Below the pieces are notes generated by a model, which had not been told where the DNA came from, made no database searches, and saw only the letters and a program-made list of their open reading frames with translations. Shown here in pieces: positions 14,415 to 20,623 of a stretch of 20,623 nt of DNA. Position 1 is the stretch's first letter. Each line of letters opens with the position of its first letter. Position numbers and translations under genes: made by a program. The DNA comes from an uncultured Planctomycetaceae bacterium (GTDB lineage: Bacteria; Planctomycetota; Planctomycetia; Pirellulales; UBA1268), in assembly GCA_903949225.1 (NCBI GenBank), contig CAJAYZ010000149.1, positions 1-20,623 on the forward strand. The letters run 5' to 3'.

Positions 14415-16486
14415 CCCACGAGAAGGCCGCCGGCATCCTCGCCGATCCCGGCGCCATCCTCCGCGCGGCGGGCGAGTCGTTTGTGAAGCTCGATCCGAGA
14501 CGGATGATCCGCTCCCCGGTGATGTTCACGATTCAAGTGGGAGCGGCACTGATCACGGCGCTGGCCATGGCCCGGCTCGCGGGGCAACCGGGAGCCGAAC
14601 ACCCCGCGTTCATCGCCGCGGTGGCGGTGGGGCTGTGGGCGACGGTGCTGTTTGCCAACTTCGCCGAGGCGATGGCCGAGGGACGGGGGCGGGCCCAGGC
14701 CGATGCCCTGCGGAAAACCCGCAGCGATACGCTCGCCAGGCGGCTCACCGCGCCGCACCGTGAGGCGGCCACCGAGGCCGTCCCCTCGACGCAGCTCCGT
14801 GCCGGCGACCATGTCCTCATCGAGGCCGGCGACATCGTGCCGGGCGATGGTGAGGTGATCGACGGCGTCGCCAGCGTCGATGAGAGCGCGATCACCGGCG
14901 AGAGCGCGCCGGTCATCCGCGAGAGCGGCGGCGACCGCAACACGGTCACCGGCGGCACGCGGCTGCTCTCCGACTGGCTCGTCATCCGGATCACCGCCAA
15001 TCCGGGGGAGAGCTTCCTCGACCGGATGATCTCGATGGTCGAGGGGGCAAAACGGCAGAAAACCCCCAACGAGATCGCCCTCGACATCCTCCTTGCTGGG
15101 CTGACCCTCGTCTTCCTCGTCGTCACCGCGACGCTCCTTCCCTTCTCGATGCATGCCGTGGCGACGGCCGGGCGAGGCGAGCCGCTCGGCCTGGCGGTCC
15201 TTGCGGCACTCTTCGTTTGCCTCGCTCCGACGACGATCGGCGGTCTCCTCCCGGCCATCGGCATCGCCGGGATCGACCGGATGGTGCGGGCGAACGTCCT
15301 GGCGACGAGTGGCCGAGCGGTCGAGGCGGCCGGGGATGTCGATGTCCTCCTTCTCGACAAGACCGGCACGATCACGCTCGGAAACCGGCAGGCGGCAAAC
15401 TTCCTCCCGCCGTCGGGCGTCACCGAACGGGAGCTTGCCGAGGCCGCGCAGCTTTCGAGCCTCGCCGACGAGACCCCCGAGGGACGGTCGATCGTGATCC
15501 TCGCGAAGGAACGGCACGGGCTCCGCGGCCGCGACGTCGAGGCGATCGGAGCGACGTTCATCCCCTTCACCGCCCAGACACGGATGAGCGGCGTCGATCT
15601 CGACGGCCGACAGATCCGCAAAGGCGCGCGCGACACGATCCAAAAGGCCGTCACCGCCGCCGGGGGGGCGATGCCGGCCGAGGTCAATCGCATCTGCGAC
15701 GACGTCGCCAAGGCCGGGGCGACGCCGCTGGTCGTCATCGATGGCACGCGGGTGCTCGGGGTCATCGAGCTCAAAGATGTCGTCAAGGGTGGGATCGCGG
15801 AGCGGTTCAAGGAGCTGCGGGCGATGGGCATCCGCACCGTGATGATCACCGGCGACAACCCGCTCACCGCGGCCGCCATCGCCGCGGAGGCGGGGGTCGA
15901 CGACTTCCTCGCCGAGGCGACGCCCGAAGCGAAGCTGGCGATGATCCGCCGCTATCAGCAGGAAGGGCACCTCGTCGCCATGACGGGAGACGGCACGAAC
16001 GACGCTCCCGCCCTCGCCCAGGCCGACGTGGCGGTGGCGATGAACTCCGGCACGCAGGCCGCCAAGGAGGCCGGCAACATGGTCGATCTCGACAGCAATC
16101 CGACCAAGTTGCTCGAGATCGTCGCCGTCGGCAAGCAACTCCTCATGACCCGTGGCAGCCTGACGACCTTCAGCCTCGCCAATGACGTCTCCAAGTACTT
16201 CGCGATCGTCCCCGCCGCCTTCGGCGGCATCTATCCGCAGCTCCAGGCGCTCGACGTCATGCGGCTCCATTCCCCCACCACCGCCGTGCTCGCCGCGGTG
16301 GCCTTCAATGCCCTGGTGATCGTCGGACTGGTGCCGATGGCGCTCAAGGGGGTGCAGTACCGCCCCCTTCCCGCGGCGGTGCTCCTCCGCCAAAACCTCC
16401 TCGTCTGGGGCCTCGGCGGCCTGCTCCTCCCCTTCCCTTGCATCAAGCTCCTCGACATGCTCCTCGCCACCTGCGGAGTCCCTTGA
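14411..16486 (+). CDS. kdpB: Potassium-transporting P-type ATPase subunit B (KdpB)
   Basis: A 691-residue P-type ATPase catalytic subunit that hydrolyses ATP to drive K+ import through KdpA. The phosphorylated aspartate is Asp316 in DKTGTIT (316-322). The dephosphorylation loop is TGES (162-165), whose serine corresponds to the one phosphorylated to inhibit E. coli KdpB. The hinge is TGDGTNDAPAL (525-535). The nucleotide domain carries IRKGARD (402-408), and MITGDNPLTA is at 478-487. Family-typical membrane stretches are CLAPTTIGGLLPAIGIAG (270-287) and SLANDVSKYFAI (588-599). Length matches the family (E. coli 682). Its start lies in the kdpA stop (ATGA) and its stop overlaps kdpC by one base (TGATG). 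Confidence 0.99.
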   Translation: MTHEKAAGILADPGAILRAAGESFVKLDPRRMIRSPVMFTIQVGAALITALAMARLAGQPGAEHPAFIAAVAVGLWATVLFANFAEAMAEGRGRAQADALRKTRSDTLARRLTAPHREAATEAVPSTQLRAGDHVLIEAGDIVPGDGEVIDGVASVDESAITGESAPVIRESGGDRNTVTGGTRLLSDWLVIRITANPGESFLDRMISMVEGAKRQKTPNEIALDILLAGLTLVFLVVTATLLPFSMHAVATAGRGEPLGLAVLAALFVCLAPTTIGGLLPAIGIAGIDRMVRANVLATSGRAVEAAGDVDVLLLDKTGTITLGNRQAANFLPPSGVTERELAEAAQLSSLADETPEGRSIVILAKERHGLRGRDVEAIGATFIPFTAQTRMSGVDLDGRQIRKGARDTIQKAVTAAGGAMPAEVNRICDDVAKAGATPLVVIDGTRVLGVIELKDVVKGGIAERFKELRAMGIRTVMITGDNPLTAAAIAAEAGVDDFLAEATPEAKLAMIRRYQQEGHLVAMTGDGTNDAPALAQADVAVAMNSGTQAAKEAGNMVDLDSNPTKLLEIVAVGKQLLMTRGSLTTFSLANDVSKYFAIVPAAFGGIYPQLQALDVMRLHSPTTAVLAAVAFNALVIVGLVPMALKGVQYRPLPAAVLLRQNLLVWGLGGLLLPFPCIKLLDMLLATCGVP

Positions 16487-17157
16487 TGCCCCCCTCCGAC
16501 GCGCCTCGCCCCCCCAAGCTGTCCGCCATGATCCTGGGCCAAATCCGCCCGGCCATCACCCTGCTCGTTGTCCTGACGACGATCACCGGTGTCCTCTATC
16601 CGGTCGGCATGACCTTGGCAGCGAAGGCGCTGTTTCCGCGTCAGTCGGCCGGCAGCCTGCTCATCGGTGACGACGGAGCGGTGCGCGGCTCGCTCCTCAT
16701 CGGTCAGCCGTTCACAGGCCCCGGCTGGTTTCATGGTCGGCCCAGCGCCTCGGGCACCACTCCCTACGACCCGACCTCCTCCGGTGGATCGAACTTCGGG
16801 CCGACAAGCGCGGCGTTCACCACGCTCGTCGCCGAGCGGGCTGAAGCACTGCGAAGGGACGAATCCACCGGCAGCGCGACGATCCCCGTCGATCTGGTGA
16901 CGGCCAGCGCCAGTGGCCTCGATCCGCACATCTCCCCCCGGGCTGCGCTGCTCCAGGTGCGGCGGGTGGCGGCGGCCCGCGGCCTGGCGGATGAGCAGGT
17001 GCAACGCCTCGTCGCTGCCCGGATCGAGCCAGCCTTCCTCGGGATCCTCGGTCGGCCACGGGTCAACGTGCTCGTGCTCAATCTGGCCCTGGAATCGCTC
17101 GACAGCGGCGGCGCCATGCCGAAACTCTCCGAGGAAGGCCTCCGCCCCCCGCCATGA
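16486..17157 (+). CDS. kdpC: Potassium-transporting ATPase subunit C (KdpC)
   Basis: A 223-residue subunit with one N-terminal membrane helix (about 22-46) and a periplasmic domain that assists ATP-driven K+ transport. Signature stretches are GRPSAS (84-89), GGSNFGPTS (100-108) and DLVTASASGLDPHISPRAAL (136-155), followed by QVRRVAAARG. It is longer than the E. coli protein (190), with a Pro-rich N-terminal extension of about 15 residues and a C-terminal tail. I chose ATG at 16486 because it sits in the kdpB stop as TGATG. Its own stop overlaps kdpD by 4 bases. Confidence 0.97.
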   Translation: MPPSDAPRPPKLSAMILGQIRPAITLLVVLTTITGVLYPVGMTLAAKALFPRQSAGSLLIGDDGAVRGSLLIGQPFTGPGWFHGRPSASGTTPYDPTSSGGSNFGPTSAAFTTLVAERAEALRRDESTGSATIPVDLVTASASGLDPHISPRAALLQVRRVAAARGLADEQVQRLVAARIEPAFLGILGRPRVNVLVLNLALESLDSGGAMPKLSEEGLRPPP

Positions 17158-19109
17158 CGTCTTCTCCGACGAGGCCTGATCCCGACGCCCTGCTGGCCGC
17201 GATCCATGCCGACGAGGCCAGGGCGGCCCGCGGCCGTCTGAAAGTGTTCTTCGGGTTTTCTCCCGGCGTCGGCAAGACATACGCGATGCTTGCATCGGCC
17301 CGACGCCTCGCCGCCGCGGGCACCGATGTCGTCGTGGGGATCGTCGAGACGCATGGTCGCGCCGAGACCGCGGCGCTCGTCGAGGGGCTCGAGGTCCTTC
17401 CCCGGCTGGCGATCCCCTACCGAGGCCACACCTTGCGGGAGTTCGACCTCGGTGGCGCGATCGCCCGCCGGCCGCAGGTGCTGATCGTCGACGAGATGGC
17501 ACACACCAACGCCCCGGGATCACTCCATCCGAAACGCTGGCAGGACATCGACGACTTGAGGGCCGCCGGAATCGATGTTCACACGGCTCTCAATGTGCAG
17601 CATGTCGAGAGCCTCGTCGATCTCGTCGAACAGGCAACCGGCGTCCGCGTCAGGGAGACGGTTCCCGACGAGGCGCTCGACCGGGCCGACGAGATCGAAT
17701 TGGTCGACCTGCCGCCGGACGAACTGCTCGATCGGCTCAAGGCGGGGAAGATCTATCTGCCCGACGTCGCCGCCCGGGCCACGGAGCGGTTCTTCAAACG
17801 CTCCAACCTCCTCGAACTCCGCGAACTGGCGCTGCGGCGGATGACTCAGCGCGTCGACCGCGACGTTGAATCGGCCCGCCTCGCCGACGGAAACGACCAT
17901 GGCAGGGGGATCAGCGAAAGGATCCTCGTAGCCGTCGGGCCCGGCCCCGGGGCGGAGCGGATCCTCCGCAGGGCGCACCACATCGCCAGCGGGCTGCGCG
18001 GTGAATGGATCGCTGCCACGGTGGACAAAGCGAGCTCAAGCCCCCTGACGCCAGAGGCGGTCGAGCAGTCGGAGCGGAATCTGCGCCTGGCCGAGTCGCT
18101 CGGAGGTAGCGTCGCGCGGCTCTCCGGGTCGAGCATCGCCGACGCCTTGCTCCACGAGGCCCATCGCCTCCGGGCGACGAGGATCCTCGTCGGCAAGCCG
18201 CGTCAACAGCGTCGAGTCGCGTGGTTCAAAGAGAATGTCGTCGATCGGCTCGTGCGGCACAGCCACGACATTGACGTGCTGGTGGTCTGCGACGAAGACG
18301 AACCGCGGAATCGACCGCCCCCCCCTGCCACCGGCAGCAGCGGTCGATCGCTTGCCGGGCTGGGGTATGTCGTCGGTACGCTCGCGGCGACGACGGTCAT
18401 CGGTCGCCTCCTTTGGCCACACATCAACGATGCGATCGTCTCGTTCGTGTCCCTGCTGATTGTGCTCACCTCGTCGCTGTGGTTCGGCCGTCGAACGGGC
18501 GTGCTTGCCGTCGTGCTGGCCGCCGTCGTGATCGACTTTTTCTTCGTTCCCCCCTTCTTTACGCTGGTCATCGCCAGCACAACGGATATCGTTTCCTTGA
18601 TCGTCCTCCTTTCGGTGGGCCTCGTGGTGGCGGAACTGATCGTGCGACTCAAGGCACAGACGTCGATGGCCGTGGAACGGGAGCAGCGCACGGCGCGTCT
18701 CCTCAGGTTTTCACGCACCCTCGCCCTTGCCCTCGATGCCGACTCGATCGCGGCGACACTCGCCTCCTCGACCGCCGCCGTCACCGATGCCTCGGCCATC
18801 GACGTCCGCCTGGCACGTCGTGCAGAAGGGCTGCAAAGCGCGGCCCGACTGGGAGCCATCGTGCCGGCCGCGGACGAGGAGGGCCTCGTCACCTGGGTCG
18901 TCGAGCATGGCCGCGATGCCGGGCTCGGCAGCGACACCCTTCCCGGCGCCAGGCTCACCTGCCTGCCGATCCGCTACCAGGGGCACTCGCTCGGCGTGCT
19001 CGTGATCGCCTTTGATCCTCCGCGCCCCCTCTCGCGCGAGGAACACGACATCCTCGCAGCGCTCATCGACCAGACCGCCGTGACGCTCAAGAGCCTCGAG
19101 AAACGCTGA
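17154..19109 (+). CDS. kdpD: KdpD-type K+ sensor lacking the histidine kinase
   Basis: A 651-residue protein against about 890 for E. coli KdpD. Domains in order: the KdpD N-terminal domain (about 26-235) with Walker A GFSPGVGKTYAML (34-46), ETHGRAET (65-72), LIVDEMAHTNAPGS (110-123), HPKRWQDI (125-132) and ALNVQHVESL (145-154); a Usp-like domain (about 254-380) with ATRILVGKPRQQRR (341-354); four DUF4118 membrane helices (about 400-420, 428-444, 448-472, 478-497); and a GAF-like domain (about 515-648). The frame stops at LKSLEKR, where the HisKA H-box and ATPase domain should follow; neither is encoded in the window and no kdpE is present. It may act as a ligand sensor or regulator through another partner, or by direct contact with the pump. 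Its start overlaps the kdpC stop as ATGA. Confidence 0.93.
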   Translation: MTSSPTRPDPDALLAAIHADEARAARGRLKVFFGFSPGVGKTYAMLASARRLAAAGTDVVVGIVETHGRAETAALVEGLEVLPRLAIPYRGHTLREFDLGGAIARRPQVLIVDEMAHTNAPGSLHPKRWQDIDDLRAAGIDVHTALNVQHVESLVDLVEQATGVRVRETVPDEALDRADEIELVDLPPDELLDRLKAGKIYLPDVAARATERFFKRSNLLELRELALRRMTQRVDRDVESARLADGNDHGRGISERILVAVGPGPGAERILRRAHHIASGLRGEWIAATVDKASSSPLTPEAVEQSERNLRLAESLGGSVARLSGSSIADALLHEAHRLRATRILVGKPRQQRRVAWFKENVVDRLVRHSHDIDVLVVCDEDEPRNRPPPPATGSSGRSLAGLGYVVGTLAATTVIGRLLWPHINDAIVSFVSLLIVLTSSLWFGRRTGVLAVVLAAVVIDFFFVPPFFTLVIASTTDIVSLIVLLSVGLVVAELIVRLKAQTSMAVEREQRTARLLRFSRTLALALDADSIAATLASSTAAVTDASAIDVRLARRAEGLQSAARLGAIVPAADEEGLVTWVVEHGRDAGLGSDTLPGARLTCLPIRYQGHSLGVLVIAFDPPRPLSREEHDILAALIDQTAVTLKSLEKR

Positions 19110-19114
19110 CACCC

Positions 19115-20623
19115 ATGGGATTTCGTTCACTTGCCAGCTGCGTCGATGCCCTCCGTGCCGAGCGGGAGGCAGTCCTTGTCGACGCGCCGGTCGATCCCCA
19201 CTTGGAGATCGCCGAGATCCAGCGCCGGCTCTACCGCTCCGGTGGCCCGGCGGTGTTGTTCACCAATCCCCGCGGCTGTCCGTTCCCGATCCTCGTCAAT
19301 CTTTACGGCACTCGAAAACGCGTCGAGCGGATCTTCGCCGACACCCTCGACCGCGTCCGCCGGCTCGTCGAGCTGAAGATCGATCCGACCTCCGCCGCGC
19401 GCCGCCCGTGGCGCTACTGGCGGGCGCCGCTGGATGCCCTGACGATGCTTCCGCGACACGTGAGCCGGGGGCCGGTACACGCCTGTCAGGTGGCGCTTTC
19501 CTCCCTGCCCCATGTCGTCTGCTGGCCTGGTGACGGCGGCCCGTTCATCACGCTTCCTTGTGTCTATTCCGAGGATCCAGCCCGCCCCGGCACACAGGGC
19601 TCGAATCTCGGCATGTACCGCGTTCAGCTGGCCGGCAATGACTACCGGCCGCTCGACGAGATCGGCCTCCACTATCAGCTCCACCGCGGCATCGGCGTCC
19701 ACCATGGCAGGGCGCTGGAGCGGGGCGAGCCGCTCCGCGTCGTGATCACCGTCGGTGGCACGCCGGCGATGGCCGTGGCGGCGATGATGCCCCTTCCCGA
19801 AGGGCTTTCGGAGCTGACCTTCGCCGGGGCGCTGGCCGGCCATCGGATTCCGATGATCACCGCCAAGGGGAGGCCGGGAGTCTACGCCGAGGCTGATTTC
19901 GCGATCGAAGGCACGATCCTTCCCGGCACCAAGCCGGAGGGACCGTTCGGCGATCACTTGGGCTACTACGCCCGGCAACACGACTTCCCCGTGCTCCGCG
20001 TCGATCGCGTCTCCCACCGCCCTGGAGCCATCTGGCCGATCACAGTCGTGGGGCGGCCGCCGCAGGAAGACACGATGTTCGGCTGGCTCGTCCACGAACT
20101 CACCGGGCCGATCATCCCCACCGTTCTCCCCGGAGTGACGAGCGTCCATGCCGTCGACGCCGCCGGCGTCCACCCGCTCCTCCTGGCGGTGGGGAGCGAG
20201 CGCTACCAGCCGTGGCGGAAGACCGACCGACCGGCCGAGCTCCTCACGCAGGCGTCGAGCATCCTCGGCCAGGGACAGCTGTCGCTGGCGAAATACCTCC
20301 TCATCGTCAACGGCCTCGAAGCCCCCGGGCTCGACGCCCACGACATTGAAGCCTTCCTCGATTGGCTCCTCGCCCGCGTCGACTGGCGGCGTGACTGCCA
20401 CTTCCACACCGAGACGACGATCGACACCCTCGACTACTCGGGCTCCGGCATGAACGCCGGCTCGAAGCTCGTTGTCGCGGCGCGCGGTGCCCCACGCCGA
20501 GCCCTCGGCCGAGAGCTCCCCCCCGCCCTGCCGCTCCCGGCCGGCTTCGCCAATCCCCGCGTCTGTCGCCCTGGCATCCTCGCTATCGAGGGGCCGCCTA
20601 TCGAGCCCCGTTCCCTGCTCAAC
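19115..20623 (+). CDS. UbiD-family decarboxylase (C-terminus off window)
   Basis: From ATG at 19115, 503 codons run open to the right edge. The protein matches the UbiD family of prenylated-FMN-dependent, reversible (aryl/vinyl) decarboxylases. The prFMN/metal-binding region is QGSNLGMYRVQLAG (166-179), then HYQLHRGIGVHHGRAL (189-204). VVITVGGTPAMAVAAMMPLPEG and VYAEADFAIEGTILPGTKPEG follow. The GPFGDHLGYYARQ stretch carries the acidic residues after the Glu of EADFAIEG, and IWPITVVGRPPQEDTMFG comes next. Substrate is unknown; ubiquinone or menaquinone synthesis and aromatic-acid turnover are the usual roles. A UbiX-type partner to make prFMN is not in the window. It begins 5 bases after the kdpD stop, with only a weak ribosome site (GAGAAACG), so it may be read from the kdp transcript. 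Confidence 0.9.
   Translation, partial: MGFRSLASCVDALRAEREAVLVDAPVDPHLEIAEIQRRLYRSGGPAVLFTNPRGCPFPILVNLYGTRKRVERIFADTLDRVRRLVELKIDPTSAARRPWRYWRAPLDALTMLPRHVSRGPVHACQVALSSLPHVVCWPGDGGPFITLPCVYSEDPARPGTQGSNLGMYRVQLAGNDYRPLDEIGLHYQLHRGIGVHHGRALERGEPLRVVITVGGTPAMAVAAMMPLPEGLSELTFAGALAGHRIPMITAKGRPGVYAEADFAIEGTILPGTKPEGPFGDHLGYYARQHDFPVLRVDRVSHRPGAIWPITVVGRPPQEDTMFGWLVHELTGPIIPTVLPGVTSVHAVDAAGVHPLLLAVGSERYQPWRKTDRPAELLTQASSILGQGQLSLAKYLLIVNGLEAPGLDAHDIEAFLDWLLARVDWRRDCHFHTETTIDTLDYSGSGMNAGSKLVVAARGAPRRALGRELPPALPLPAGFANPRVCRPGILAIEGPPIEPRSLLN

Noticed and set aside
14081..16393. 770-codon minus-strand open frame opposite kdpA/kdpB
   Set aside because: It is antisense to a perfectly conserved KdpB and has low-complexity His/Arg/Gly/Asp composition; a shadow of high GC third positions.
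19127..20407. 426-codon minus-strand open frame opposite the UbiD gene
   Set aside because: It is antisense to a clear UbiD-family protein and has no motif or ribosome site.
1..20623. CRISPR array, insertion sequence, integrase, toxin-antitoxin or phage-defence system
   Set aside because: No regularly spaced repeats, terminal inverted repeats, transposase or defence-type domains were found on either strand; the genes are housekeeping, transport and glycan-related.

Overview
The window is about 20.6 kb of GC-rich bacterial DNA. The gene content best fits a planctomycete, probably a Pirellulales-like lineage. Pointers are a Tat-exported Gfo/Idh/MocA oxidoreductase of the kind multiplied in that phylum, a methyl-accepting protein with a long 'TRLARTY...GDPRF' sensor region, sulfotransferases mixed with glycosyltransferases, and a tRNA without an encoded CCA. 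This is inference from family resemblance; there is no marker gene such as rRNA here. I found no mobile element, CRISPR array, prophage gene or rRNA. No gene-free stretch exceeds about 255 bases.

Layout. 1-2453 (minus): a Gfo/Idh/MocA oxidoreductase running off the left edge, and upstream of it a methyl-accepting chemotaxis protein. 2454-2916: a divergent control region and a possible 60-residue small gene (plus), in a stretch with several perfect short hairpins. 2917-6854 (minus): a tight three-gene operon read as sulfotransferase, then family 2 glycosyltransferase, then a sulfotransferase-glycosyltransferase fusion, probably making or sulfating a surface glycan. 7053-8017 (plus): two small multipass membrane proteins coupled by an ATGA overlap. 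8044-8118 (minus): tRNA-His(GTG). 8215-12365 (minus): OsmC-family protein, RarA, a small membrane protein, a UMF1-type MFS transporter and D-aminoacyl-tRNA deacylase. 12366-12522: a shared divergent control region. 12523-19109 (plus): kdpFABCD, the high-affinity K+-uptake P-type ATPase and its sensor. 19115-20623 (plus): a UbiD-family decarboxylase running off the right edge.

How the genes work together. In the Kdp operon every junction overlaps by 1 or 4 bases, so KdpF, KdpA (channel-like subunit), KdpB (ATPase), KdpC and KdpD are probably translated in a coupled way. The KdpD keeps its N-terminal nucleotide-binding and Usp domains, four membrane helices and GAF-like domain, but stops where the histidine kinase should begin, and no kdpE follows. 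The divergent region in front of kdpF carries an AT-rich promoter-like box, a 10-bp-phased direct repeat and a strong hairpin that shares its arms with that repeat.

Most of the window is ordinary housekeeping and accessory metabolism. I do not see a convincing wholly new system. The points most worth a second look are the kinase-less KdpD, the repeat and hairpin element before kdpF, the sulfotransferase-glycosyltransferase fusion operon, and the hairpin-rich small locus at 2608-2880.
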